NCBI GenBank assembly: GCA_904066235.2
Contig: CAJFCV020000003.1
Location: 3,782,001 to 3,846,000, forward strand
DNA length: 64,000 bases
Direction of reading: 5' to 3'
DNA from: Bursaphelenchus xylophilus
Taxonomy: Eukaryota > Nematoda > Chromadorea > Rhabditida > Aphelenchoididae
The notes under the pieces were generated by a model that worked only from the letters and a program-made list of their open reading frames with translations, was not told the origin of the DNA and did no database searches. The first letter of the stretch is position 1, and each line of letters opens with the position of its first letter. This document shows positions 35,907-47,599 of this stretch, piece by piece. Made by a program: the position numbers and the translations under genes.

Positions 35907-36195
35907 GTTGGACACCCCTCTTCTTTTCCGAGGGAAGAGAAAGAGGAAATTTTTGTGGAACTTTCGGTCGATTTTTCTCGTCGGCCGGGCTTATTCCGCA
36001 GCTGGAAAATGGCTCTTTTTACCAAAGTTGACCTGTTCTATCCACCTGTACTAGTCATTTTGCCAAACGCCGGGGGAAGTTCAGACCATTCCCTTGTTAG
36101 CAAATTAAATTGTTAGTTTTAATAAAAGACCTTGTTGGTTTATATTAGTAAGATAACAATACTCCGGGCTTTTAATTGTTAGTAATGTCATCAAA

Positions 36196-37701
36196 TCAAC
36201 CAGTTGCTTCGTCGATAGATCTTACAGGCATCCTCGACAAGAGAAGATTGAGATTCAATTTGCCCATAACCCGAATTTTGGCGATGATCCGATGCTTTTT
36301 CTTTTTCCATTCCTCCGTTTCTCGGAAGTGTTTCTTCGAGGAGATCCATTTCAGATTTTCCGGCACTTTTCCGCGCTTCTCTTCTTCTAGTTCTTGCTGA
36401 AAAATTAAAATTGAAATTAAGAATTTTTTCTCACAGACATTTTGTCAGTTCGTCGGGAAAATAATGGGGGCTCTCTTGCAGCGCCTATCGCTGAAGCAAA
36501 AAAACAATTCTATTTGGCTGCGACGCCATTCGTTTTCTCGGCGGCGAGGCGGTTTTGGATGCGACAGAGCGCTGATTACTTTCCCGACAGACTGATATTA
36601 AAATTTTGCAAAAAAAACTTTACAGAACAATTTTCTTTTTTAAAAAAATTTTAGCCTTCGCTTTGCAATTAGAACCAAAATATTGTCTGTATGTCTGTTA
36701 CATTTTTTACCGATATGACTCAATTACATGGGCATTTGCTTCCTTTCGCACCGTGCATTTTGAACTTTTTCCCACGCTTGTCGCCAACACACAGAATTTT
36801 TCGCTTTTCGCATAGTGCATTCCACAAAAAAGTTGTTCGCACTATGCAGATTCTTCAGCAAAACCGCGGCGACACAATTGGAAAACCGCGGCGATATTTC
36901 CGATGCACGATGCAAAACCAAAAAGAATTTGAAATGCACGGCGCAAAATGGAGGGGGTTTTTGTGCACGGTGCGGGCGCAGCAAAATGCTTATGGAATTT
37001 ATAGAAATATCAGTCTGTCGGGAAAATAACGACGAGTCGTCGCGAGGTGAGGCAAAACAATTTCCACAACGTATTCTACAATTTTTAAAATTATGTTTCC
37101 GCCAAAATTATAAATAATTTGGCCAAAAAAATTGTTTTTAGGCTTGCTGGCTCTCCTCAATTTGCTCACTATTTTACAAAAATTTTGCTGAATATCTCCG
37201 CTATTTCAATTAGGGCTAGACTAAACTGCCGAGTGATCGCTACCTCGCCTAGTCAGAGCTTTTAAAACTTCAAAATTTGGGAACCACCCTTGACATAGCT
37301 GTGTGAATCTGTGAATGTCAAGGATAACATAAATTTTACTATGTTATATGTAGATATAATTAAAATATAATCCAAAACGAGCTCACCTTGGACTTGAATC
37401 CCTTGAAGAGTAGCATGAAGACTCGCTTGGCCGCATTCGAATTGCGAGGGACCCCTCCGAATTCTCCGCTGATTTGTTTGTTAAGTGAGCGACGTTTTAA
37501 GTGAGGTCCAAATCTGTTTTTTTCGCGTGTCTTCGATTTCCCCTCCGGCTTTTCAAGTGGGAATCCTTGGAGAAATGAAGCCTTACAATGGGAGACCAAT
37601 CGCGATCCGACAAAAAAGACACGTTGTGGGGGAAAAGTGGACAAGAGTTGGCAAAATTGTTCAATATTTGTTGAATAGTTGAAAAAAAAGTTTTTAAACA
37701 T
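36196..37701 (-). CDS. Basic protein, possibly mitochondrial, unknown family
   Basis: A predicted 171-residue protein in two exons joined in phase 0: 37701-37387 and 36396-36196. The N-terminus (MFKNFFFNYSTNIEQF) is aromatic, with basic residues further on, and could be a mitochondrial presequence. The middle and C-terminus are strongly basic (KSKTREKNRFGPHLKRRS, then WKKKKHRIIAKIR), as in organellar ribosomal or RNA-binding proteins. I cannot name a family. The 990-bp intron holds CAGTCTGTCGG-family repeats. The donor (AAG followed by GTGAGC) and acceptor (TTTTTCAG) are good. Confidence 0.55.
36445..36595. repeat. CAGTCTGTCGG-family element in an intron
   Basis: The left end TCAGTTCGTCGGGAAAATAAT and the inverted right end ATTACTTTCCCGACAGACTGA bound 151 bp, close in size to the copy at 8109-8256. 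It lies in the intron of the basic-protein gene. Confidence 0.65.
37010..37060 (+). repeat. Solo end of CAGTCTGTCGG family
   Basis: TCAGTCTGTCGGGAAAATAA is present with no inverted partner downstream. It lies in the same intron as 36445-36595. Confidence 0.55.
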
Positions 37702-38200
37702 GGTTTAAAGGGCAGAGGGAGGTGGGCTGAAGAAGCGTGGTTTGTGATTTATGATTTGAAGAGCACTCAGACAAAATATTTTGGGGTTTAAAATACGTTA
37801 TCGACATATATGTCTCGAATTCGAAATATTAAAAAGTGTTTTCTTTAGATCCAAAATTCCTTTTTAAACGAATTACTCAAGGTAAAAGGTTCATATTTTC
37901 TTCTAAATTTTAACTTTATAATCTATGAAGGCCATTCATGAGTTAATTCTTGAAATTTTTTGTTAACACATTTCAGAAGAGCTCCAATTTTCTGCGATAT
38001 TTGCGTTGAAGATACTAGACAAAAAGAGGCAAGAATATTTTTAAAAAATAGCGGCAGGTTCAAACTCCCCGAGATGACGGCAAAGTGCATTCTTACTAGT
38101 TAGTGCAAAATCTTAAGACTTGGCTTTAAGACTTTGGGAAAATAGCGGAGCGTGTTTAATAATAGCTCAAGACTTCGTATTGAAACTCAGGATTATACTA

Positions 38201-38372
38201 GTCCGTTCGTAAAGTCGTTGAAGCGATTTTGGCGTAATGCACTGTGAAAAAACCAAGATGCACTTCGCACTGTGCAATTTTGGGTTTCTTGAACCGTGCA
38301 GTACGCATTTTTGAGATATTTTTCAAGCCGGCGAAAACGCCAAAAATCAGTCCAACGACTTTGCGAACGGAC
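38201..38372. repeat. GTCCGTTCG-family inverted-repeat element
   Basis: The left end GTCCGTTCGTAAAGTCGTTG is inverted at the right end (CAACGACTTTGCGAACGGAC). The element is 172 bp and flanked by TA. It is the best-preserved copy of this family in the window. Confidence 0.8.
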
Positions 38373-38432
38373 TAGTATGCACAGTAGAAGAAGTTGATCA
38401 GAAACAAGAATGAAATTTTAAGTCGCCATGTA

Positions 38433-38480
38433 CAGGGTGGGCCAAAAAAATGGACATTACTTTTTCTTCAATTTTTCCTG
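38433..38480 (+). repeat. Solo CAGGGTG terminus
   Basis: TA then CAGGGTGGGCCAAAAAAATGG resembles a mariner-type element end. No inverted partner is visible downstream. Confidence 0.45.
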
Positions 38481-40496
38481 CCATGAAACAGATTGTGAAA
38501 AAAGGCATACATGGCATGAAAGTACTGTGTCAAGGGAGCATATTTACTGTAGAATGTTTGTCCTATCTGCAAAAGTTTCTAACATACGGTTGTAAATAGG
38601 AAAGTCACCGGGTCAGTGCGCCAATTCCCGCGGCAAAAATTTCAAAATTTCTTGCTCCTAAATTTTTTAGAGCCGTCATAAAGACATACCAAGCGGTCTT
38701 AGCAAATCTAGGAGACCTGTACCCTTAGGCTTTAAAAGGATTTAACCCAAGCTTTTCGGAAAATGAAGAACCAGTCACCAAAAGTTAGACACTTGGCGAA
38801 AAAAGTTGATTACACGAAGTGGTCCTTATGTTCCATCAAAAATCTTGTATCAAAATTATGGCTAACTATTATAATCTATAATTTAGACGATAAAATTTAT
38901 CCATAAAATCTCCCATATTTCCTACAATCCCAGGAAAAACAAATAAGAGCGTCGAAGTTACCGATCCGGTTAAAACAAATCTCTACGCGCATGGCCAGTT
39001 GCGCTGTTGACCTCTCAAAAAATACCGAGCTTTTACTTTGCAAAGGGCCTTACTATCAAGTTTCTGATGGAGATCAAAGCTCGAGGGTTCAAAAATCATG
39101 GAAAACTGTGGCCAGTTTTGTAAGAAGATATCGGAAAATTCCGCGAAGAGCGAGCCAAAAAACATATGTTTCCTACAAGGGGAGTTTTCAACTGATGGGT
39201 TTTGAGTTGGGCCAAGTTAAAATTAAATCGTTACACTTGGATTAATACCATTTTAAACTTGATTACTATGCAGTGAAACGTTGATAGAACAAGGACTTTT
39301 TCGTTTCTTATTGGAAATGACGCTATTGCCTCATGGCAAAAAAAACAGTCCTTAACCCTAAATATGTCATTTGAAAGTCCTAATGAAACTCAAAAATCCC
39401 CTCCTTGTGTTAAAACAAAATTATCAAAAAAGCCGCCAAGCCCTCCGGCCTTGTCTCAAATCAGTTCACCTTTGCCGGAAACGGGCCTCAAAACCCGAGG
39501 CGAGAGAGTACTCCACTGCTTGCCGCTCTTCAAAAACCCGTCTACATTTTACCGGGGTTTTATTACCGCCCGCCAAATAACAACTGGTTCAAAAAAGATG
39601 CATCCGAAACGATTTTTTTTTTCGAAACGACGGGTCAGAGAATATGTGCGTTTCGGCCGCCTCCGTTTCGGCCTCGGGACCACTGGCCAGTTGTCTTGAA
39701 GAAGAAGTCTTTTTTCTCTCGTTTCTCCTCAGGGCATCCGGATGATTGCGATTGAGGTGGGAAATTAGACGTCCTGAGGCAATATTTAATAAACTTTTGG
39801 CCGGCGATTTGATGGAAATAGAGCGATTTGAACCGATTCTTTATGGGAAAAAAGTGATTTTTGGTAGAAAAATTTTTTATTGTCAGCAAATTTCTTTGAG
39901 ATTTTTTATTTTTTCAATCGAAGCATAAGCAAAAATAAATTCATTGTAAAATACGAACGTTTTCAATACTGGGTTTAAAGACAAATTTTTTGAAAAGGAC
40001 ATAATTTTTTGGCCGGCCCAATACGAATTATAAAATTTCACAATTTTTTCCAATTTATTTTTGATTTTTTTTTCAATTTTCCCTCCATTTATCCATAAAT
40101 AAAATCAAAAAATCACGGCAGATGTCCAATAAATATCGAATACTATTAGCACACTCTTTATTATGGGAAAACACGACAAATCAAGCAAAATTCGGGCAAA
40201 AAATCGACTTTACTTACAATTATTGGGGTTTCCACGTAGCTGACCCCACTTTTTCGACGTTCCATTGGTCCAATGGTCATCTTGGAATTTATTTATTTTT
40301 CTCTGAAATTGTAAAATACGGAATTTTCAGTAATGGATGAAACTTACCTCAAAATTAGTGAAAAACAAAATTATTTTAGGATCATTAGACTAAAACTCAA
40401 CCATTAATCGCACTCGTTTCCATTTCAAAACCCTAAAAATAATAAATATTATCTAAAATGCCAATAAATTCGAATAAAAACGCCAAAAAAGTCATT

Positions 40497-40569
40497 CGAC
40501 CCTGACAGGACTCGAACCTGCAATCTTCGGATCCGAAGTCCGACGCGTTATCCATTACGCCACAGGGCC
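40497..40569 (-). tRNA. tRNA-Arg (anticodon TCG)
   Basis: A complete 73-nt cloverleaf without an intron. Acceptor stem GGCCCTG pairs with CAGGGTC (one wobble). The D-arm is GCG/CGC, the anticodon loop CTTCGGA has anticodon TCG, and the T-arm GCAGG/CCTGT has loop TTCGAGT. The B-box GGTTCGAGTCC is intact. Unlike the other tRNA-like sequences here, it pairs properly and is not in an inverted repeat. Confidence 0.95.
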
Positions 40570-42455
40570 ACACGAGAAAAGCCTCCTCAAAGAAGAAGGG
40601 AACGGTTTTGGGGTCAAGAAAGAGAGCTTCCTCGAGTGCAAAAAAATGTTCTTGATCAAGGGGGAATTAAAAATTAAACTTTGATTCGATAAGCGAAGTT
40701 AGCCTAGACCCTGAATAGCATCTCTAAATCAATTTTAAGTCTTTCAGAGGCTTTGACAGAATTTTATGACAAAAAAAGTTGAAAAAAACTGGCAAAAATC
40801 ATTTTCGATGACAAAACTGATCAAAAAATTGATGTAAAACTTGTAAAACTTATTAATAGAACAATAAAAATCCCTGATAAATATTCTAGAAACGTTCCTC
40901 AACTAAAACAAACTTTGAACAAACACTTCTCCAACCTTTTTCAACCCATTTATCATGAGTAAACTCAACGAAAAAACAGTGAAGAACCCACTCGTTCTTC
41001 AAAAATCCCAACGAACCGCCATTCGTATCCAAAACCACGCCATATGCCGGGAAGTAAAATTAGAAATGAGCTGAAAAGTTTCTTGACAACACCCGTCACG
41101 TAAAATAATAATTATTCAATTATTTGTGGACCCGACAAAACGAAGAGGAGAAGGTATTTTCCAGGAGAGAACATCCGAAATTATAAAAGCCCAGAGAATG
41201 CGGGGAACATGCTCTCTTTGATCGGGGCAAAACGTGGCAAATATGATGGCTCGGGGAATGATGACAAGTCCGGGAAATGGAGTTTAGGGCAAAGATTGCG
41301 TTATTAATCGCAAATTTGTTGTTTGAAATCTACAGAAGAATGGATAACTGGTATTTTAAAGAAGATTTTTATGATTTTTACGGTTTAGGTTTACAGTTTG
41401 GAGCCAGAAAATTTTTAATTAAGTTTCTTGAGATTTTTGTCTTTAAAAAAATGAAGATAAAATAAATTTAATTTTTTAAATTGATGAAACAATCACAAAT
41501 TAAATCCAGTATTTTCTTAGCATGCCCGATATTTTTTAACGGTTTTACAGCTTGTCACGAAAAAAAAATTATTAAAATTTTTGAGATTTTTGCCTCAAAG
41601 TGAAGATAATGGACACGTAAATTTAATTTTTAGATATTGCAAAATCTAGTCATAGAGTAAGACCATCATTTTTTAAGTCATTTTCGAGATTTTTTTAACC
41701 TGAGGTTTTGAAAAATGGATTTTTTGTGGAAAACATCCTGAATTCAAAAAGTACAACGCTTTTACAGGAAAAAAACTTTCTGATGAAATTCAGAGAGTTA
41801 TAGACGAAAAAATCTTTTTTCTTTGGCAACTCTCCTTTTTATCAACACTCTCGCAAGAAATATCCTTCTTCTTTGAAGCTCCCATAAATAACCTGACAAA
41901 ATCTTTAGGAATGCATGTGTCTTTCAGTAAGCAGAAAAATTGTATAAATTATGTTTGGCCTTGAAAAAAAATTCAAGTGTCGTTGACATGTGTAGAGAAA
42001 GCTCCTCTGCAAAAACGGCGATTTTTTGACAAAAATTTTACAGGGTGTACCAATTTTGTGGCCCGATTTGAATTGGCTACAACTTCTTTAATTTTGGGCC
42101 AAACGTTAAAATTCTTTTTTTCCCTGAATCCTCAGACGTCCCCATTTTGTTTAATACCAAATATAACATACTTTAAACTCGAAAAAAATCTTTGGAAAGC
42201 TTTACAGGATCTTCAGAGCGGCTATGAAATTCCCAAGTACAACTGTAGATGACACTTACTATGTATAAATTTATTTGGTATCAAACAAAATGGGGTTGTC
42301 AGAGGATTCAGAGAAAAAAAGAATTTTAAGATTTGGCCGAAAACTAAAGAAGTTGTAGCCAATTCAAATCGGGCCACAAAGATGCCCCACCCTGTATTTT
42401 TTGGTCCCGTTTGACACCAAAATATAAAAAACGATGACTTTATTTATTTCAAATC
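40570..42455. other. Gene-free stretch
   Basis: AT-rich sequence with no supported gene. One inverted-repeat element lies at 42041-42394. The right edge is the 3' region of the Cys-rich secreted protein gene, with AATAAA within 25 bp of its stop. Confidence 0.55.
42041..42394. repeat. Inverted-repeat element with CAGGGTG termini
   Basis: The element is 354 bp, with imperfect inverted arms of about 110-125 bp. The left arm contains CCCGATTTGAATTGGCTAC and CCCCATTTTGTTT; the right arm carries their reverse complements. The ends are CAGGGTGTACC and GCCCCACCCTG, flanked by TA. Confidence 0.8.
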
Positions 42456-42683
42456 TCAACGAAAACCATCATCCACTACTACATCGACTTTTACACCGTC
42501 TTCTCCCATCTTTTCTTCATCCGGATCACAAGCACAGAAGAGGAGTTTAGTGCACACATGGTGGAAACCAGTTTGACAATCGTATTGGGCGATACAGTCA
42601 TCAGCAGTCCAACACTGTGGCCAACAAACCACTTTGTTCAAAACCACACATAAAACTATGAAATTGAGCAAGAGTTTGGCCAT
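42456..42683 (-). CDS. Small secreted Cys-rich protein
   Basis: A single-exon 75-residue frame. Residues 1-20 (MAKLLLNFIVLCVVLNKVVC) form a signal peptide. The mature part has six cysteines spaced C-x5-C-x5-C-x7-C-x5-C-x-C, then an acidic tail. The family is not recognised; the pattern is a generic disulphide-stabilised secreted fold. The ATG lies 8 nt after a CATTTCAG acceptor, with the anillin stop only 296 bp upstream, which fits a downstream operon gene resolved by trans-splicing. AATAAA follows the stop closely. Confidence 0.65.
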   Translation of the reverse strand: MAKLLLNFIVLCVVLNKVVCWPQCWTADDCIAQYDCQTGFHHVCTKLLFCACDPDEEKMGEDGVKVDVVVDDGFR

Positions 42684-42978
42684 GTTGGAGGCTGAAATGG
42701 ACAACAGACATACAACAATCTTCTCCAAAATTTTTGATTATCATTTCAGGACATCAATTTTTCCATAAAATAAATGGGTCCTATTTCGATTTTAGCGTTG
42801 TAATGAGCCCGGCAAATTAAAAAAATTATCCAAAATTCCTTCAAAATTAAAAAAAATTATTTCGTACAAGCAATATATACAGTTTTATTACATGAAAACC
42901 GTTAAGATCGCTTCATAGGAAGAGTATTTACTATAAGAGTAGCAATGTTCATTATAATTATTTGTTCTGCTTAGCGCT

Positions 42979-45900
42979 TCAAGTGTGGTGGGCCCAAAAA
43001 TTGAGTCCTTTTATGTACGAATTCAGAGTTTTGAGCCATACATGTTGTTCCTCTTCTGTTACCGTCGCCAGAGTCAAGCTGGAAACAAAAAAATCATTGT
43101 AAAAATTCGGAAATCAAAATTTTTTCGAAAAAAAATTATAAAAATTTTTAACTTAAAAAAGCGCAAAACTTTTTCTAACGATGTAAAAAAACTTTGAAAA
43201 GAATCTTAGATTCCAAAAAATCCATCAAAAACTACATTTAAAAAATCATCAAAATTCCAAAAAAAGAAAAAATTTCTTCCATAAAAACACACGTCACTTT
43301 TGAAATCCCTCTAAAATACCATTCTACCCCTTATCTATCCTTTTCAATCCAAATCCCAATCACTTTTCTACTTTTTCAATTTTTTTTTATATTACACTTG
43401 ACCTTGATCCCCAAAAACCCTCGCCCAACTCAAATTTCCTACCTTTCCACGTTTCCATCCTCCATGTTCTTGTACTTAATGACAAAAGCATTGTTATAGC
43501 ACGCCAAGCTGTCAATTTCCTCGACACTGAAAGCTCCTTTCAGATTAATTCTGCTGACCGGCGCCTTCTTTTCGTCATGGTCCCTTTCCGTCGGCCAAAA
43601 GTCGATATGCCAATTGCCAAAGGCGGCGTATTCGTTGGCCCAATTCCCGACTCCAGCGATGATTTCGTAGCGTCTTGTGAAGCCTTCGCATCGGTGGGAG
43701 GCTTCCATTAACTTGAAGTCATAGGATAAATCGATCCGAGGGCCCAATGGAGGGACCGTTTCGGTTTTCAAGTGGCGGGATCTCATGTTGGTCGAGTCAA
43801 TTTTGGTGGTCCCAATCCTGGTGAAAGCGCAGTCCATTTCTTTGAGGTCATTTCGGTGGGCATGCCCTCTGAGGAGGGTTCCCATGAACTCGGCCACCAA
43901 ACTTTTCTTTTCTTCGTCCGGTTTGGCCAGCTGAAAGTGGTCAATATAATACGTAACAGTCAAAAAATGTAGCTATTGTCAGCCATTAACCTTCACGATC
44001 CATCACGTTCACATATCTTCACTATCTAACAGAAAAAATCTAAAAATTCAGATCTAAATTATATTGCACTAGGCAAACCCAATCTAAAAATAAATTTCTA
44101 TTGCCAATTTTATTATCAAATACTTTTCCAGAGACTGAATGTTTCACTTTACAGCCCTAAATCCCCATCAAATCAACAAAAAATCCAAAAAATGACAAAA
44201 ATTATATTACACTAGACAACTCCTGTAAAAAAATGTCAAAAGCTCATTTTTTCACTCCCAAAATTCCAATCCAACCCCTCTAACTATCCAACATACTAGA
44301 TAAACTCACCGTCAACATATAAACCTCGACAAAAATCTCGAATCCAGGGCCCACTCCATCAATATTTGTGTACATTTCCACCGAGATCTTTCCTTTATTA
44401 TGCTTGCGCGCTGAGATGCAACTTGACCATTTTACCGTCTCTCGATGTGTGATGATGATTGCAAAGTAACAAGAGATGGGTTTGACCAGGATATCGCGTT
44501 GAAATTCGGGGTGAATGTCAAAGGTAACGCGGTTGAAAGAGAAAGAAGCTTTCATCTCCGGAAGCAGAGCGGCCGAAGGGTTGTACTCGATGATTTCATG
44601 CATTCTCATAGCGGCTTCTACACCTGCGCGACATTGAAGCATCACATGATGGGCAGTTACCTGGAAAAAATCAAAATTCACTAATTTAGGTACCTTTTTG
44701 TCATGGATAATATAAAAACTTGGGATAAACCTCAAAATTAAGCTATCAAATAGCTCAAAATTAAACATCCAGCTGTCAAAAGGTCTAATACTCACAAATC
44801 CAAGTCAAAAAACTTACAGTTTCTTCCTCATCCTTCTGACTTTTGGAACTGATCAACTGAAGAGCTCTTTTCGCCTGATTATATTGCGCTTTGGCCACTT
44901 TCATATCATGAGTCAGCTTTTTCAGTACCAAATTTACATACTCTTTCTTCTCTTCCTCACTGGCTTCGTTTGAAACCGGCTTCGGCGATTCTTCAGTGCC
45001 CGATTCAAAGTGCCGTTGATGAATTTTCTCTGACAACTCTTTACGATATTCGGTCATCGATCGGTAGGGGGTGCCATCATTGCAGTCTACATCCTTAGAG
45101 GCCTTTCTTGTTCGAGGGAGGGAGTTTCTTTGGAACTCTTCGAAATCGGCGTTGATTTCGTCGATCAGCCCTAAAAAAGGTGGTAAAAATACTTAAAGAG
45201 AATTCCAAACATATCCAAAAATTAATCAAATAGGTGCATCTAGCCTTTTTAGACTAAAATTTATCAAAATCATGGGCAATTTCCCCAAAAACTTCCAAGA
45301 AAAAAAAGAAATGAAAAATACACCTAACAAGGAACGTACTTTTATGGGGGCTCCTACTTTTTGACGGGACATATCTCAAAAAATCAAAAAAAATGTGCTG
45401 ATCAAGGATATATAAATCTTAGCTGCCCATTTTGGGCTGTTAGGGGTGGAAATGCCCAAAAACTGGCTCAATTTCCCTACAAAAGGCGCATGCATTCGAA
45501 ACGATAAAAAGCGCAGTCGGTCTCTTCCTTCGGAAGAGAGCGGTGTGGCCGAGTGGCTAGTGCCGTGGTCTGGGAATCAAGAGGGGGACGCTGCACGGGT
45601 TCGATTTCCCTTTTGGGCTGAGTCAACTTTTTTTGAAGTTGAAGGTCGGAAAAATAAATTTTTGGGCCAAGACTGATTTATTACGTCTTAGAAACTCAAT
45701 AAACATCGTTTTAAGCCAAAATAAAAATTGTAAACCCGTTAAAAATTTTACGAAAAGGGGTTCATATAGGACTTTAAGTCAACTTCCGATTGAGTTTTCA
45801 CCCCTAAAAACCTAAAATGGGCAGCTAAGATTTATATATCCTTGATCAGCACATTTTTTCTGATTTTTTGAGATATGTCCCGTCAAAAAGTAGGAGCCCC

Positions 45901-47599
45901 CATAAAAGTACTTTCCTTGTAAAATGAGGTAAGGCTTGGTGAAAAAATTATTGAATATCTCAAACTCTTGTACCAAATCGCAACAGGCACCATAAACTTT
46001 CCATCAAATCCTTATTTTACATCTATTGCCACTTCGAATACATCAAAATCACCAAAACTTCAAAATCTTTGCCTACTACAATATCCAAAAGCTTTCACTA
46101 TCGCCCAATTCCAATCAAAAGTATCCACAAAACCTCTAAAATCCTCCAAACCCTCTATAGTTCCTTACCCGATCGACTTGGAGTATCCACATCCCTTCTG
46201 TTATTCTTCGGAGTTTCCAAAAAAACTTCAGGTGTTGAATGTTGAATATCGTTCGATCCAAAGAATTTCAGCGGCTTCTCACCGCGGGCAGGTGTTACAA
46301 TTGGTGACGGGAGCGGTTGGCATTCCGGTTCATCAAAATTTTCTTCATTTTCTGTTGGCTTTGGATCATTTTCTATTGTTTTAGGACCTTCAGCCTCATC
46401 AACATGGCTATGTGGAGGGACTGGCGGTGGAGTCGCCGGAGTTTCTGTTGGTTCTTCTTCTAATTGGTCGATTGCATCAAGATCTAACTCTTGAATGGGC
46501 TCTTGATCAATATGCGGTATGTTCTGGGCAATTTCTGAGTTGACACTTTCGGCCACAGACGTCTTCCGAGAACTCGATTTTTCTAATGTTTTTGGGGTTC
46601 CAAAGTTGATGACATTCGGCTTGAGCGATTGTGGGGTCTCTCCGGTCTATAAAAATATCAATTACAGCAAGAAAAATAAAATTAATGCCAAGTGTAATAT
46701 AATGGTTGCCATGTGGAATATAAACATTGCTCCAAATTATGATAAAGTTGCTTTTTTTCAGACAAAAGAAGCATCAGAAAAAAAAAATTAATCAGTCTCA
46801 CCTCAAATTTCGCTCTGATATTGCTCACTTTCTTGAATGGAATGTCCTTTACTTTGGGAGACATATAAGCCGCTTCCATTTCGGATACTCTCGACAACAC
46901 TGATCTGTTTGGACTCTAAAATCATCAAAAACTCAATGAAAATATTTTCAACATACCTCATGCCTAGAAGATTTGGAACTTGTCCTAGAAACTCGACGAA
47001 TAACGGTCGTTTCCTGACGCTCCGTGAAGATAATTTTCTCCTCCTCCTCATCGGCTCCAAAGGCCTCGCCATAAGTCCTACGTGTCAATGAACTTTTCTC
47101 TTGGACCGAAGCAGAATCACTGTCAGATATCTAAAGAGGAATAACAATAAAAAGAAAATTTAACTTACTTTGCGTCCAAATGTGTTAACCATGGAAATAC
47201 TATCGTTAAAGCTTCCGTTCTCATCAACTTCTGCGGCTTGGAAGGAAAAACTCTCCGATGTTACCACTCCTTCACCTTCTTCCTGCAGTTTAGCGGACTG
47301 AAATTATATCCATATTATTTCTTTTTTATGAAGCGCTCCAAACATTTTTCTTGGATCGAAAATTCAACAAAAATGTAAGTTTCTCTGAAACTTACATCTG
47401 TGTCCGATCCATCTGTCTGACTATGGGCAACTCGATTAACATTAGCATTTGACTCCAGTGGATAATCTAAACCATGAACAACATAAAATCTTTTCTTACT
47501 CTTTTTGTTCTGCCTTTTGATTGTGTTCAAGATCCCTCCTCGTTGTTCGTACTTAGCTTGAGCCTCTCGCATAAACTCGTCAATAGGCGAGGAGGACAT
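42979..47599 (-). CDS. Anillin
   Basis: A 796-residue protein in nine exons: 47599-47396, 47297-47169, 47130-46957, 46915-46802, 46646-46169, 45170-44818, 44660-44310, 43930-43443 and 43078-42979. All phases agree. Anillin scaffolds actin, myosin, septins and RhoA at the cytokinetic ring. The N-terminus has the conserved FMREAQAKYEQRGG motif. The middle is disordered and Ser/Pro/Glu-rich. A coiled coil lies at about 440-480. The anillin homology domain follows (about 485-690, with VMLQCRAGVEAAMRMHE), then a C-terminal PH domain (about 690-795) ending in the typical EEQHVWLKTLNSYIKGLNFW helix. At 796 residues it is shorter than C. elegans ANI-1 or ANI-2, mostly in the disordered region. Intron 45171-46168 holds a PIF-like element with a tRNA-like core. 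AATAAA is about 100 bp past the stop. Confidence 0.9.
44059..44215 (+). promoter_or_regulatory. Two copies of the intronic motif in anillin
   Basis: TTATATTGCACTAG (44059-44072) and TTATATTACACTAG (44202-44215) lie 143 bp apart in intron 43931-44309 of anillin. Further matches in anillin introns are at 43387-43400 and, inverted, at 46689-46702. The role is unknown. Confidence 0.4.
45328..45919. mobile_element. PIF/Harbinger-like MITE with tRNA-like core, element 3
   Basis: Inverted arms of about 115 bp start CAAGGAACGTACTTTTATGG. They are flanked by TAA on both sides. Length is 592 bp. The spacer holds a tRNA-like sequence on the plus strand. It is inserted in an anillin intron. Confidence 0.8.
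45537..45625 (+). pseudogene. tRNA-like sequence inside PIF-like element 3
   Basis: A perfect A-box (TGGCCGAGTGG, 45546-45556) and a near-perfect B-box (GGTTCGATTTC, 45598-45608) lie 41 nt apart. The spacing suggests a class II (Ser/Leu-like) ancestor. Acceptor and T-stems do not pair, so it is not a working tRNA. Confidence 0.55.

Larger units (their letters stand above)
35223..36096. mobile_element. PIF/Harbinger-like fold-back with tRNA-like arms, element 2
   Basis: Two nearly perfect inverted arms of about 335 bp (35223-35558 and 35762-36096) start CAAGGGAATGGTCTGAAC. They are flanked by TTA on both sides. Each arm includes a tRNA-like sequence, so the element carries two in opposite orientation. 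Confidence 0.8.
33455..36195. other. Gene-free repeat cluster
   Basis: No gene is supported. The stretch carries a GTCCGTTCG-family end (to 34052), PIF-like elements at 34178-34907 and 35223-36096, and a CAGTGG-family copy at 34970-35214 almost abutting the second. All open frames of 60-170 codons between 34.7 and 36.1 kb come in mirror pairs and are by-products of the inverted repeats. Confidence 0.7.
37702..40496. other. 2.8 kb without a supported gene
   Basis: This contains a GTCCGTTCG-family element (38201-38372) and a solo CAGGGTG end at 38433. A plus-strand frame at 39364-39699 (111 codons, ATG start, Pro/Ser/Lys-rich) is the only open frame with some coding look, but it has no recognisable domain or splice partners, so I leave it uncalled. 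Confidence 0.5.

Noticed and set aside
35200..36116. Several 100-170 codon frames on both strands
   Set aside because: They occur as mirror pairs in the two arms of an inverted repeat and run through tRNA-like sequence.
39364..39699. 111-codon plus-strand frame, Pro/Ser-rich
   Set aside because: It has an ATG and some coding look but no family, no splice partners and an ambiguous antisense frame. The support is insufficient.
9293..40322. Repeated word TAAAATACG on the plus strand (about eight times)
   Set aside because: Only two- to three-fold above my rough expectation for this base composition, with no consistent position relative to genes.
47467..47499. 33-nt GTAAG...TTTAG segment inside anillin exon 1
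   Set aside because: It is too short for an intron, and the frame is open through it.
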